The notes beneath the pieces were generated by a model that saw only the letters and a program-made list of their open reading frames with translations, ran no database searches and was not told the DNA's origin. This document shows positions 1 through 11,559 of a stretch of 64,000 nucleotides of DNA, one piece after another. The stretch lies in the NCBI GenBank assembly GCA_023014335.1, contig JAECYW010000018.1:434001-498000 (forward strand). The letters run 5' to 3'. The DNA comes from Galerina marginata (taxonomy: Eukaryota > Basidiomycota > Agaricomycetes > Agaricales > Galerinaceae). The translations under genes and the position numbers were made by a program. Within the stretch, counting starts at the first letter, position 1; the number at the start of each line of letters is the position of its first letter.

Positions 1-841
1 TACGTCCCTTAGTTTTTATTGGATTGCCTTGAAACAAAGTGTGTAATTATTAGAAAAATCAGGGCTAAAAGATGGTGTCACATGCGTATTGTCACATCTT
101 TATGTGACTTACCAAATGCGGAATATTGTTGAAAACACAGTAAATAAGCTATATTGAGAGATTTTAAAAGCATTAAAATGAAATAAAAATACTGATAATG
201 TTTTTTTTACCTAAGAGATGGTCTGTGCACACATATCACATGACATATCCCTGAGAATATTTTGGTCTAACTTGGTGCATCAACTGATTCCAAGGCAATT
301 GCACAGAGTTCTGTTGTGAGTTTGATTATGTAAGCATCTATTACATCATATTGAAGCTATTTGGTCATGTTTTGCATTGTTTGGTATGCCTTTTATGGGT
401 TATCCAGTCAGTTTAACACCAATTTTGCGATTTTCACTGAGTTAAGCTGGCTGTTTGCCAGATTTAGACACCATGACATCATTGCAAAACATATGTAAAT
501 ATTTGTACATTATTTTAGATTGGTCTGGGCAACATATTTTAGCATATCTAGCTCACTGAAATCTGCTTCAAGTGTAAATTCACACAAATTTCCGCTTTTT
601 GGGTCGTGTGAACAGATCACATGACCAAATCGTCCCTGGATACCCATGCCACATGAAAGCCCTGATTTTTACGAATTTTTTGATACCAAAATCATCAAAA
701 TTGGCTGAGTAATGGCTGAGATACAGAAACCATGCAGGGTCACTGTATGAGTGGGAGAATTTCCAACCATTGCATTAGGAATGTTTTCTGCCTGCTATGC
801 AGGCCGGAAAACAAGTTCTTTTACTACGTAAGAACTTGTAA
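1..841 (+). repeat. Family-1 Helitron-like element, long form, 5' end outside window
   Basis: The unit ends in the family-1 3' hairpin at about 811-841: arm ACAAGTTCTT, loop, arm AAGAACTTGT, then AA. It lies in direct tandem with 892-1732, to which it appears identical on reading, with 50 bases between them. A diverged inverted copy of the same sequence lies at about 44080-44598. No coding sequence is visible. The 5' end is cut off by the window edge. Confidence 0.6.
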
Positions 842-891
842 CAAGATTAATTATTAGACTACAATAAGAAACTTGTAACAAGATTAATTCT

Positions 892-1732
892 TACGTCCCT
901 TAGTTTTTATTGGATTGCCTTGAAACAAAGTGTGTAATTATTAGAAAAATCAGGGCTAAAAGATGGTGTCACATGCGTATTGTCACATCTTTATGTGACT
1001 TACCAAATGCGGAATATTGTTGAAAACACAGTAAATAAGCTATATTGAGAGATTTTAAAAGCATTAAAATGAAATAAAAATACTGATAATGTTTTTTTTA
1101 CCTAAGAGATGGTCTGTGCACACATATCACATGACATATCCCTGAGAATATTTTGGTCTAACTTGGTGCATCAACTGATTCCAAGGCAATTGCACAGAGT
1201 TCTGTTGTGAGTTTGATTATGTAAGCATCTATTACATCATATTGAAGCTATTTGGTCATGTTTTGCATTGTTTGGTATGCCTTTTATGGGTTATCCAGTC
1301 AGTTTAACACCAATTTTGCGATTTTCACTGAGTTAAGCTGGCTGTTTGCCAGATTTAGACACCATGACATCATTGCAAAACATATGTAAATATTTGTACA
1401 TTATTTTAGATTGGTCTGGGCAACATATTTTAGCATATCTAGCTCACTGAAATCTGCTTCAAGTGTAAATTCACACAAATTTCCGCTTTTTGGGTCGTGT
1501 GAACAGATCACATGACCAAATCGTCCCTGGATACCCATGCCACATGAAAGCCCTGATTTTTACGAATTTTTTGATACCAAAATCATCAAAATTGGCTGAG
1601 TAATGGCTGAGATACAGAAACCATGCAGGGTCACTGTATGAGTGGGAGAATTTCCAACCATTGCATTAGGAATGTTTTCTGCCTGCTATGCAGGCCGGAA
1701 AACAAGTTCTTTTACTACGTAAGAACTTGTAA
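892..1732 (+). repeat. Family-1 Helitron-like element, long form, second tandem copy
   Basis: Second copy of the 1-841 unit at an offset of 891 bases. It ends in the same 3' hairpin four bases before the stop codon of the gene at 1736-2690. The 50-base spacer between the copies also occurs next to the family-1 hairpin at about 44545-44600, so the compound unit moved or amplified as a block. Confidence 0.6.
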
Positions 1733-1735
1733 ACG

Positions 1736-2690
1736 TCAAAGAAACAACTGGTCAGGGGTTTCCTGACTGATTGGGGTGTCAAAAACCCCTCCAGGGATCG
1801 GAAAGACCTCAATTTCGCCACTATCGTAGGCAAGAGTATACAAAATCAATGCCTCCCGCCACGAAGCACATTTGTGAACACGGGCACCACGTGATTTGAC
1901 GCGCTCGATTCGAACTGTGGCTTGATGCCTAAAGTAAATGTGAGACGACTGAATTGAAGGGTGAATATCAAAGACATACCAGTTACTATAGACTCCAACA
2001 GCCTCTCCCTTTAGCACCACATAAAATTTATAGGAATCCGGTTGCTCGAGCTCAGTAGGACTGGGAATGTAATATTGACGAAAGGTGAGACTGCGCAGGC
2101 CAGAGACGAGAGTGTCGTCGAGTTCAATCGGCTTGTCGACGTAATGGCCTGTGTCGAATTCACCGCCGGGGATGGGTACGGCCGAGATTGTGCCCTCTTC
2201 ATATGCGAGGGTATAAACCCTCTTGGCGTCGGCGAAGTCCGTGCGTCCCTCATAAATCGGGTTTTTAACACCCTTGATAACTGCCAGAACATCTGTCCTG
2301 GGTACAAAGACAATGAATGGCATGTTCAAATATCAAAAGAGGTGAAAATGCGTACCAGTCTTTGTAAATTCCAGGCAGCTGGGCCCTGGTTACCACGTAA
2401 ACATCCTTCCCTGGGACGAATGGGAGGCGATTTGGGGGAATTGCTAGGTACTTCCTAACAGTGGGAACGGCGCGGCTGCTAGGGTGGGCGACTTCTTCGT
2501 TGGTTTCGCGTTGAGCGACTTCGAACTGGGTGGCTTCGGCATCCGCTTCGACGGTTTCGAAGGTTGTAGTCGTAACTGTGTGGGTGATGGTTTTGACTTG
2601 AACTCCGAAAGCAGTGGGAGTCGAGGTGGTCATGGTAGTTGTTTCAGTGCGTTGAGCACAGCCTGATTCTGATATTATAAGCTCATACAT
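1736..2690 (-). CDS. Protein with two RNase H1 N-terminal (hybrid-binding) domains
   Basis: Three exons (2690-2356, 2297-1980, 1928-1736) separated by introns of 58 and 51 nt with GT/AG ends, giving about 281 aa. After a Thr-rich N-terminus there are two copies of the Cauli_VI / RNase H1 N-terminal fold (PF01693 type): YVVTRAQLPGIYKDW followed after the first intron by GVKNPIYEGRTDF, and FYVVLKGEAVGVYSNW followed after the second intron by VKSRGARVHKC. Both introns fall at the same point of the domain, right at the conserved Trp, which supports an internal duplication. No RNase H catalytic domain follows. The family binds RNA/DNA hybrids or dsRNA; its role here is unknown. The ATG used overlaps by one base the insertion junction of the element at 2690-3086, and the stop lies four bases from the element ending at 1732, so the native 5' end is probably lost. 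A second Met is at 2633. Confidence 0.7.
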
Positions 2691-3086
2691 TACAAGTTCT
2701 TACGTAGTAAAAGAACTCGTTTTCCGGCCTGCATAGCAGGCAGAAATGGTTTCTAACGCAATGGTTGGAAATTCTCCCACTGCTATAGTGACCCTGCATG
2801 GTTTCTGTATCTCAGCCATTACTGGGCCAATTTTTATGATCTTGGTATCAAAAAAATCGTAAAAATCAGGGCTTTCATGTGGCATGTGTATCCAGGGATG
2901 ATCAAGTCATGTGACCTGCTCACACGACCCAAAAAGCGCAAATTTGTGTAAATTTACACTTGAAATGGATTTCAGTGAGCTAGATAGGCTAAAATGTGTG
3001 GCCCAGACCAATCTAAAATAATGTACAGACTCACCTTGAAAGTAAGAACTTGTTTTTGCCATGCGCAGCAATGGCCTCTAACCAAG
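2690..3086 (-). mobile_element. Family-1 Helitron-like element, 397 bp
   Basis: Read on the minus strand it starts CTTGGTTAGAGGCCATTGC, carries the word ACAAGTTCTTAC soon after, and ends with the 3' hairpin ACAAGTTCTT / AAGAACTTGT plus AA. The host base before CTTG is A. No target-site duplication. Non-coding. Confidence 0.75.
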
Positions 3087-3374
3087 TTCAAGGGGCTGGC
3101 TTGTGAACACTGACCTGTAGCGCGGGCTTTGGTAGGCAAGGAGAGCCTCATCGGGGAAATCGAGCCTTTGGACGGTGTTGCAACAAAGTTTCTCGCGAGA
3201 TGCGGTGAGGAGGAAGGCGGCACTGTTGGTATGAGGTCGTCAGCGACAGACGGAGGGATCGAGTGGGATCGGAAAGGTAAGAGGCTTACCGGCAGGTTGA
3301 TATTTTCGCGGTGTCTGGGGCGTCGACATCGAAAGTGACGATGGGGAACTTGGTGTCTGATTGGTTTGACTCAT
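3087..3374 (-). pseudogene. 5' fragment of an unidentified gene, cut by an insertion
   Basis: An ATG at 3372-3374 opens an exon to 3290. A 67-nt intron (3289-3223, GTAAGC...CAACAG) leads to a second exon that runs open into the element starting at 3086. The predicted N-terminus is Ser/Pro/Thr-rich (MSQTNQTPSSPSSLS) with a more conserved-looking stretch HLARNFVATPSKGSISP. I do not recognise the family. The rest of the gene is not found beyond the insertion, so this is a truncated copy or a displaced 5' end. Codon use and the clean intron suggest a once real gene. Confidence 0.45.
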
Positions 3375-3605
3375 TGAGGTCGGGTTGGGGTGTTTGAAAG
3401 CTAAATACGAAGGCAAACAACGGGAAATTTTAGGCGAGCTTTACCACGAAATTTGATTACATACCGTCGCAAGTCCACCCTGCAGGAAATCTCCGTTCCT
3501 CAGCCCGATTTCCTCAACTGTCTTTGAGGTAAGCAGATGAAATTTGGAGCAAGGGGATAAATTGGGATAGACTCACCGAAACTTCACTCACAGGGGCCAG
3601 GTTAT
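3375..3605. other. Upstream region of the gene fragment, no gene seen
   Basis: GC-richer than its surroundings and apparently unique. It could hold the promoter of the minus-strand fragment at 3087-3374. No ORF or repeat is recognised. Confidence 0.3.
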
Positions 3606-3642
3606 ACTTGGTCAGAGGTCATTGCTGCGCATGGCAAAAACA
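3606..3642 (+). repeat. Family-1 5' end fragment
   Basis: CTTGGTCAGAGGTCATTGC followed by GCGCATGGCAAAAACA matches the first 37 bases of family-1 elements, preceded by the usual host A. It is interrupted at 3643 by the MULE-like element. Confidence 0.6.
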
Positions 3643-5270
3643 GAGGACTTTACCCTCACCTACATACTTCATATGGACTCCAGCTATTTCCACCTGGAGC
3701 GGTGGAGTCCATGTGGAGTCCAGGCTTATATTTCTTGGCTGGTGGCTCAGCCAAACCAAGTGGAGTCTCCAGGTAGATTCCAGGTGGACTCCAGATAAAA
3801 TTGAGTGGAAGTTCATGGACTCCACCTATTTCCATCTGGACTTGGCTCTAAATGGCTGATCCATCTGGAATGCATAGATTCCATATGGAATCTTATTTAG
3901 TATAAAACAATAAATAATAGCATCATAGGCTATTCGTAAGACAATAAATAGAACCAAACAATATAAATCATCAGACCTGCTATTTGGACCTGAAAGACTC
4001 GCGTTTTTTCGAGTTTTTTGGGTTTTTCTCACCAACGAAAGCAGCTAGTCACATGATTTCAAAAGATATAGGGTTTTTAGATCAGACTGCATGGTTACTA
4101 TTTTTGGCAAAAAGTTCCCACGGTAGGTAAATCAGCCTAAATATGGAAACAGTACCCTTAAAAAATTATGGCATATCCAGATTTGGAATCTCCTTGAAAT
4201 TCCGCATCCAATGATACCCCATTGACCCTGAATTTCCAACATATAGGTTACATAAAATATATATAGATAGTAAGCCATAGAGTATATATAGTAGTTAGTT
4301 TTAGATTTTTGAAAGCACTGATGGTGTAGTGGTTAAAGTCTCCTGTACTTTACCTCCACCCACATGGAGTCCACATGGAGTCCATATGGATCTAGTGGAG
4401 TACACTCATTTTGGCAGGTTCCACATGGATTTCACATGGAGTCCATATGGACTCCACATAGACTCCACCTATTTTGCGGTCAGAGTGGACTTTAATAAAA
4501 TGGACTTAGTCAGAATCTCAAACCTGCAAAATTTTACATTCCACAGGAATTGAACCCAAGACTTCTAGTCACATAAGCCAAAGCACACAACTCTTAACCA
4601 CTAGACCATAGAGGCTTTCTTAGCCCTAAGAGAAATAGCTATATATACCCCTGCTACTTTAAATTATTTATATAAATCATATTTATATTACATAAGTTCA
4701 GGGTCAATAGGATATCACCGGATTCGGAATTTCAAGGAGATTCCAAATATATATAAATAATCACAAATATCTGATATTTGTAAGCTTATTTACCAAATAT
4801 AAATACCGTGGGAACTTTTTTCCAAAAATAGTAACTGTGGAGATCATTCCGAAAGTTATGCATCCATCAAAATCACATGACTAGCTGTATTCCTTGGCGA
4901 GAAAAGTGCAAAAAAGTCGCCGAAACACGAGTCTTTCGAGATGAATATTTATTTTATTTTATTTTTATTTTTAAAAATATTATTTATATTTGTTTATTAT
5001 TATTGATTGATTACATTACCATCATATCTTATGTAATCAACTCACAAACAATGTTTCAGTATATAAACTCCTTTATATTATATAGAGACTCCACCAACTC
5101 CACCAACTAGTCCATGTGGACTCCACACCTCCTTATGGAGTCCATGTTATTTCCATGTGGATTTTGACCACACTTTGGCAGGGCCACCAGCCAAAAAATT
5201 CATGGAGGGACTCCATACGGACTCCACCCTCCACATGGACTCCGTACGGAAAACCTGGGTGAAGGTAAAA
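3643..5270. mobile_element. TCCATATGGACTCC-word TIR element (MULE-like), composite copy
   Basis: Starts GAGGACTTTACCCTCACC like the well-defined copy at 30054-31057, and 3643 to about 4335 is nearly identical to that copy. From about 4340 a different, partly inverted stretch with the same CCATATGGACTCC words follows, ending near GGGTGAAGGTAAA at about 5255-5268. It carries tRNA-like modules (see 4541-4614). The short ORFs inside are repeats of the words, not genes. It cuts off the first exon(s) of the gene at 5330. Confidence 0.6.
4541..4614 (-). other. tRNA-like Pol III promoter module
   Basis: On the minus strand an A-box-like TGGTCTAGTGG and, about 45 bases on, a B-box GGGTTCAATTCC, with tRNA-like spacing. 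The ends do not form a convincing acceptor stem, so it reads as a tRNA-derived core inside the element rather than a working tRNA gene. Confidence 0.5.
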
Positions 5271-5329
5271 ACCTCCGTTTCTGCTTTTATTTAGTTTTAT
5301 TATCACTTACTAACATTTTGGTACTTAAG

Positions 5330-6396
5330 AGTCTCAAACTCAGGTCGCTGCGCCACCACCTCAACCTGCGTCGGGCCCTACTGTTTTTGCGGTGTTCACC
5401 CCCCTCCGGCCCCTGCCAATTCAACCACAGGTCAATTACAAGAAGTTCAAGCACATGCCTGGTCGTGTCTTCTCGTCTGCTCTTCCTCTGTGGGAAGATG
5501 CGTTGGCTTGGGTGAACACCAAGGCGCTGGTATGGGACCATGCGAACTACGAGTGTTTCCGCAACTATCACGTTCTCGACCCTTACGTCGTGAGGAACGA
5601 TCAGGACAAGAACTTCCTCCTTTTCATTGTCGGCTGGCTTGCGATCCGTTCGGGATGGCTGTATTTTGCGATTAATCGGCCTTCCTCCCATTTCCAAATT
5701 CCAAGCACCCAAGACTGGAAGGACTTCTTTCTCCATGTCCTTTCGAAAACTCTCGGTTTTTCGTCAAGCGCCTCCGTCCCAAACTCCAAGGACAAGCGTC
5801 ATAAGAATATCAAGGAGCTGCAATTGGCTTTTGGCATATCGGACATGACACATTTGACGAGTCCTTTCCGATTGGTCTGGAAGCGCAGGATTATCGGCTG
5901 AATTGCTGATGTTGTTGCTCGGAAGGTTACATTGGACTTGCCGATGCTGCGGGAGATTGTTTGGGACTTAGGCGAGCACAATTTCCGCCTCGAGCTTTTA
6001 ACCCTCAATCAATCTGTCATACCTCGGGATGCAATGTTGGAATTGGAGCGAGCTGAGAGGGATGATATGGTGTATGCTTGCTTTCCGAACAAGTTCCCTG
6101 TGACCCAAGATTTTCCGACCAAAGATGAAGGTTTAGGTGCTGCACATTGGGAATCTCGGAAGTCGTATGTCGAGGCCTTTGCTTTGTTGCTTGCGGTTTG
6201 GCCTGGTCGAGAAGCTGGACAGCTCAAATTTCTCAGTCAGCGTGGACAGGCATTGGGCTCGCAGAGCTTGTCATTGTCGGTCAAGGACCAGATCGAGGGC
6301 CTCGAAAAAGTTGCATTTCCGTTTTATTGTCAAACTTTCTTTCAGTACTTTGGCCGTGCCCCTACAATCCCTCGTTATCTTCCGTCGTCTGTCTAG
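5330..6396 (+). pseudogene. Unidentified basidiomycete protein, 5' truncated, one nonsense codon
   Basis: A single long reading frame of about 355 codons begins right after a clear intron end (branch site CTTACTAAC at about 5307-5315, acceptor TTAAG ending 5329), so at least one 5' exon is missing, removed by the element ending near 5270. One in-frame TGA at 5899-5901 (IIG*IADVV) breaks it; an Arg CGA codon is the simplest precursor. Recognisable stretches are YVVRNDQDKNFLLFIVGWLA, a hydrophobic segment, and a C-terminus with FFQYFGRAPTIPRYLP. I know similar sequences from agaric genomes but no function. It lies 320 bp upstream of the KDZ transposase on the same strand and may be an accessory gene of that transposon; this is inference. 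Confidence 0.6.
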
Positions 6397-6718
6397 ATTG
6401 TAGTGGGCATGTGTACATATGCGAAATTTTCTTGACCTGCTTGTAAGTTCTTTTATTTAATTGTTAGCTTGTTTTTATCTCTAATTTCTATGTCCAGGAT
6501 ATCATGTAATTTTTATATACTGTGCCTCTGTGTGGTAAAAATAGTTTGAAATTCTATTTTTACTTGTTTCTTGATCTTATTTTGTGGAACCTGTCAGTTG
6601 ATATCTGTCAGTTGACATATATCAATCTGCATCTGTCAAGATATTTATAGATCTTAGTTATAAGTACTGTGGATAGGTGGGATCAATGTTTCCTTCTTTC
6701 TTCCTTACCTCCATCATG

Positions 6719-9700
6719 CCTTCAGTTTTCAGAGCTTCAAAGAAAATTTTGGCTGCTGCTGCTATAGCTATGGCTAGCTCTTCTCCACCACCTCCTAATC
6801 TGGTTCCAATTCATGAACTGCCCAGGTCTCGCCGCCCATATGGCTCAGGGACAGCTGTTATTGGCCATCAGGGCCTGGTCTATGCTCCATCTGGAGTTTT
6901 TGCTCATGTGGCGGAGCCGTTATTGATACCTGAGAGTATTGAAAAAACCGGTGATAAATCTAACATTCTGGTGGATGATCAGGATGAATCAGAGATTGAT
7001 GAACAAAGGAATGCTAAAAAACAGCGACAGTGGCGCAAGTGGAGCGAGGATATTATTCCTGCTTTGCTTAAGCCTTATCTTACTCTGTTGTCGGAAACTG
7101 CAGGCCTTCGCAACATGTCTCAGATTGACAATATTCATGGCTGTTCGGGCTGTGCTCAAGGGCGTTTACTCAATGTATCTTGTATCTACTTTCAAAGTAA
7201 GTGGCTTTATTATGCCAATTTGTGCCAATAGATTTATTTTCTTGGTTTAGAAATTGGAAAGATAGTGCTTTGCACTTGTACTGAACCTGCCCTGCAACTG
7301 TTATCACGCGGTTTATTTCCTTGTGCTCCTAGTGAGCCAACTCTGGCTGTTGATTTAAATGTTCTGGACTTTGCACAAGAGCTTTTTGTCAACGCGGCTC
7401 CGAATACAACTGCATGGTGTGAAAACCCTTGAAGGTTTTCTTAGCGCAAGAGACTTTAAGCTTACAACAAGAGTATGATCTATTTTTGACCTTTATTCTA
7501 TTTTAAAACTTAACAATTTTGTTTACTAGGATAGTCTTCGTGGCCGATTTGGAAATGCTCTTCATTGGTATGCAACATTGGTAGATACAAAGAATCTCAT
7601 GATTCGGGATTATTTGGATCAAGTTCGGGGATCTATCCTTGCAATGGATGATGAGGATGACAATGTAGAAGAGAGTGGTAGGCCGATTTTGATTATTTAA
7701 ATTGATTCTCATCTGAATAATTATCAGATATAATAATGCATGAGCCTCAAGCTTTGCCCGATGTTGAGATGTCTGATGCTTCTTCCCCTGGTATTAATTC
7801 TGCATTTTTTATAAATAAACTTGACTTATACTACTTGACATAGTGGATGAATTACCTTCACCTAAGCATTCTGACCGACCAAGTGAATACCTTCGAGAAC
7901 GCTGTCCACTCTGTTTTGGTGGTGAGAACTGGAAAAAAGAAGAAGATTTGTACGTTATTGAATATTATTCAAATTTTTTCTTTATTGAAATCTAAATAGG
8001 GTTGATGTTATTGTTTGTATTGATGCCTGCTTTACTCAGAAGCGCCGTAAGTCTCAAAGCAAGGCTTGGCAAGAGCCCCGGGTTCATCCCAAAACCATCT
8101 TTGTTCCCACAGAGGAGCTAACAGCTATGGAGGAGAACGTTGAAACAGTTCATCCTAGTAAGAAAAAAAAAGATAACAAGGCCAAGCCATCAAAAGAAAA
8201 GGAGACTGACGGCCCAGATTATGAGCCTGGGATGAAAGTGCCCTCAGCTGTTCTTAATGAGTGTCATGACTCCTTTCTGGCAGCAGATGAACGGCGTATT
8301 AAAGCCAACACTGCGTTTTTTGCTGATACTGGTCTTATGGGTATACTTTGTCGGCATGATCGAGTATTATGGCTTGCAAACATGACTTGGGTGAGTGGGC
8401 CATTGCTGCGCATGGCATGTATGAGTCTTTTTTAAATTGGATCGAATATTTAATAATTCATATAAAAAAGCACAAAATACAAAGAATATTGTGCTGTGCG
8501 ATGAAATCTAGGCCAAAAAATATGATCTTATACTCAAATTGTAGGGATTGTTAAGGCGGTTATTTTAAGCCTAAATGCGCCCGGTCACGTGACGTGTAGG
8601 GGGCGAAAAATGGGATTTACTGGTGGCAGGATCATAAAAATAGGATTTACTGGTGGCAGGATCATAAAAATTGGCCTAGAACTGCCTGAGATATGGACAA
8701 TTGTTTGTAATAGGAAGGTTTTTACCGCGGTGTTGATGGATGAATCAATGAATGAATGAATCAATTTTCAGCCTAAGTCCTGGAATAATGAATGAGTTTT
8801 TGATAAATCAAAAGACTCATAACATCTGCGGGTGAAAAACAGCATTATGCCTTGGCATTATTACACAAGCTATTTGAACATATCCCGGAATCTATGCGGG
8901 TTGGCTTATTGTATGATATTGGATGTCAACTCCACAGAAGTTGTATCAAGTTTGATTTTCTTGGAGACTTTCAGGACCGTATTGTATTTGGAATTTCTGT
9001 ATTCCATGCATATGGTCATCAATGGCCTTGTCAAATTATATATCACCCCAGAAAGTGCAAAGGCTTTGGGTTAACCGATGGTGAAGGTTGTGAGAGATTT
9101 TGGTGTGCCATAAAAGCATTAATTCCTTCTTGCTGAGTTTCCAGTTATTTTAACCGTATCTACACCATTGACACCAAGATTAAACAGCTTGATCGGAAAT
9201 CTATGCTGGACTTGGGTGTATGGTTACAGCGAAAGTGGATTTCTACTGGTAATTGAAAGGCAGAAGCAGCCGAGACTTTGCAAGCTTTATATGATGAAGG
9301 ATATACTGAACAATTTCTACGAGATGAATGGGATGATCAGGTTGCTGAACAAACAAAGCCGTTGAAGCGCCAATCAAAGAACTTGGCAAATAAAGAAATT
9401 GAAGAAATTTTAGCCTTGACAAAAAGTCTAGAAAATGACAAGAAGTCATTGCGGCAACTTAATGATATGCTTGTTGATGGTGAATATGATGATGGTCTGG
9501 ACCCAACATCAGTAGCAGAATCAATTGATGAACTCACTACTAAAGTTCAAAAAAATCAAAAAGCTATTACCTATAAAAAAGGAAAGCTCTCAGTTGATGG
9601 AAGATTGAATTTAAACAATCTCATGGGAAATGAATTTTTGAAGATTCGTATGAATGCTTTGGCTTTGAAACAGCGCATTCATGATCGTCTTCACCAAAGA

Positions 9701-10450
9701 AAGTTTGAGATTGAAAGCTTGGAGCGGGCTTATCGAAACACAATGAATCATTCTAAATTACAAAAGCACACTGAGCAATCATTCAAAAAGAAGGAACCAG
9801 GCATTCAAACATTGGCCAGAAACTACAACAAACTGTGTTCTGAGTTGGTAAAATTAATTGACTCAAAGAAGGCACCTAGGGGTGCTGTTGCTCCTTTACC
9901 AATTCAATTGGATGGATTGTTCAAGCTTGATGTGGATGATGATATTTGGCAAGATATTGGATTGACAGATGAGAATGATAACCCTCAGGACATTCCTGCT
10001 TGGTTGGGAAATGAAGATGTTCGGATTGGAATCAAGGCTTTATTGGAATATGATCGTTGTGTTGAAGAAGAAAGAAGACTTAAAGAAGAAAAATTATCAA
10101 TGCAACAATGGATGTATGAAGAATGGGGAGTATTAATGGTGGCTTTAAATTGGGCTGAAGCACATCCTGATATGATGTTTGAACTAAATAAACAAAAAAA
10201 ATACCTCTTGAGACTTTGTGTTGCATGGCAGCCTGAAGTACTGGTCATTCCGGATGCATCTTATGACTCTTGGGGTCCAAGTTATGCAGAGATAGCAGAA
10301 GCTAAAAGATCTGAGGTTACTGAGAGTGTTCTTGAGAAGGATAATGAGTGGGATTTTTCAGATAATGAGGAGAACAATATGGATGAAGCTGAATTGTTGG
10401 ATAGTATTGAAGTGAATGCTATGGATGTAGCAGATGTGGATGCCATGTAA
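6719..10450 (+). pseudogene. KDZ-type transposase (Kyakuja-Dileera-Zisupton), disrupted
   Basis: Multi-exon gene with short introns (for example 7197-7250). In order: a Ser/Pro-rich N-terminus; a Cys-rich KDZ-associated segment (CSGCAQGR, then VLCTCTEPALQLL); a second cysteine motif ERCPLCFGGENW; the first catalytic region VIVCIDACFTQKR; GLMGILCRHDRVLWLANMT; then, after an inserted element (8386-8822), SAGEKQHYALALLHKLF, YDIGCQLHRSC, FHAYGHQWPCQIIYHPRK and GLTDGEGCERFW, the motif cluster typical of KDZ transposases; last a long coiled-coil-rich C-terminal exon (9278-10450, open) with an acidic tail. Breaks: the insertion, a one-base shift near 7428, TGA at about 9134 (PSC*VSSYF) and TGA at about 9256. 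Removing the insertion between 8385 and 8823 restores LANMTSAGEK exactly. KDZ elements are DNA transposons expanded in basidiomycetes. No TIR was found. Start codon uncertain. Confidence 0.85.
8386..8822 (+). mobile_element. Family-2 Helitron-like element, 437 bp, inside the KDZ gene
   Basis: Starts CTTGGGTGAGTGGGCC, continues ATTGCTGCGCATGGC, then the word ATGAGTCTTTT. It ends with a terminal hairpin, arms ATGAGTTTTTGAT and ATCAAAAGACTCAT, followed by AA. Inserted after a host A with no target-site duplication; excision restores the KDZ frame. It contains a tandem 27-bp duplication (GGATTTACTGGTGGC motif at about 8613-8660). Confidence 0.8.
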
Positions 10451-10968
10451 TTACTATGATGACAATTTATTTGTATTCAAATTTTTATAACACATTTTGG
10501 GATGAAGAGTCTTGACTGCAAGGTAATTTCTATACAAGTCTCGGAACATGACTTCTATGTTTGCAGTATTGATTGTGATAGTCAAATACAATAGATATCC
10601 CCTATCAATAAAGGACTGTTTATGTTCACTTGAATGTTTTTTTTCTTTTGAGAAAAATAGCTTTTTAATTTTGTGTACTGTCTGCTCAATGCATTTTGGA
10701 CGACCTTACTATATTGCACAGGACTGCTTGATAGTATGCTAATTTCACTTGTGGAGGAGTTGCAGTGATTCAAAGTATGTGAACATCATTTGAGAAGACT
10801 TGTGATGAGCCTGTAGTGAATTATTGTATCTTGACTCTCAGTAATTGATTGTATCTTTTTTTTTGTTTTTTGTTTTTTGTTTTTGTTTGTTTTTTTATGA
10901 TTATATGAGCTAATTTCACTTGCAGAAGACTTGGAGTGATTCAAAGTATTCAAAATTTGACTTGCTGG
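10451..10968. other. 3' flank of the KDZ gene, no gene seen
   Basis: AT-rich with a T-rich tract at about 10857-10897. No ORF, repeat family or RNA is recognised. It probably contains the transposase 3' UTR. Confidence 0.4.
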
Positions 10969-11447
10969 AGCGAATTCATCGAATCCTTATGATGACTTGC
11001 GGATGACTTGCGGTGACTTGGTTAGTGCTGGAGTGAATTCATCGTATCCTTATGATGACTTGTGGATGACTTGCGGTGAGTTTGGATGACTTCCTGTGAG
11101 TTCCGGATGACTTGCAGAGAGTTTGGACAACTTGCGGTGACTTGGTTAGTGCTGGAGTGAATTCATCGTATCTCTTTGATGACTTGCGGATGACTTGCGG
11201 TGACTTGGTTAGTGCTGGAGCGAATTCATCGTATCCTTATGATGACTTGCGGATGACTTGCGGTGACTTGATTAATGCTGGAGCGAATTCATCGTATCCT
11301 TATGATGACTTGCGGATGACTTGCGGTGACTTGATTAATGCTGGAGCGAATTCATCGTATCCTTATGATGACTTGCGGATGACTTGCAGTGACTTGGTTA
11401 ATGCTGGAGCAAATTCATCGTATCCTTATGATAACTTGCAGTGACTT
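10969..11447 (+). repeat. 63-bp minisatellite, about 7 units
   Basis: Units contain GATGACTTGCGGTGACTTGG followed by GTGCTGGAGCGAATTCATCG. The unit is a multiple of three and therefore translates to a 21-residue repeat (for example CGDLVSAGANSSYPYDDLR), but there is no start context or domain. Units 3-6 are nearly identical; the outer ones are degenerate and the first includes irregular TGACTTGC repeats. Confidence 0.85.
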
Positions 11448-11559
11448 TAGTTGCTCATATTCATGATATTGAATACATTGGACGTGACTTTTAGCTCTCT
11501 ATATTCCTTATATCAAATATATTATATATAAGAGACTTGCTGGACTGCAGGAAATTTAT

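Noticed and set aside
1736..2690. Remnant of a caulimovirus or other virus because of the Cauli_VI-type domain
   Set aside because: The fold is common in cellular RNase H1 and fungal proteins; no other viral gene is present, and the two introns argue for a cellular gene.
3608..3859. Small frames inside the TCCATATGGACTCC-word elements, repeated near 30046-30446
   Set aside because: Translations of the repeated words; not conserved as protein.
11112..11444. Open frame of 21-residue repeats
   Set aside because: The minisatellite unit is divisible by three, so any frame without a stop stays open. No start context, domain or neighbour supports a protein.
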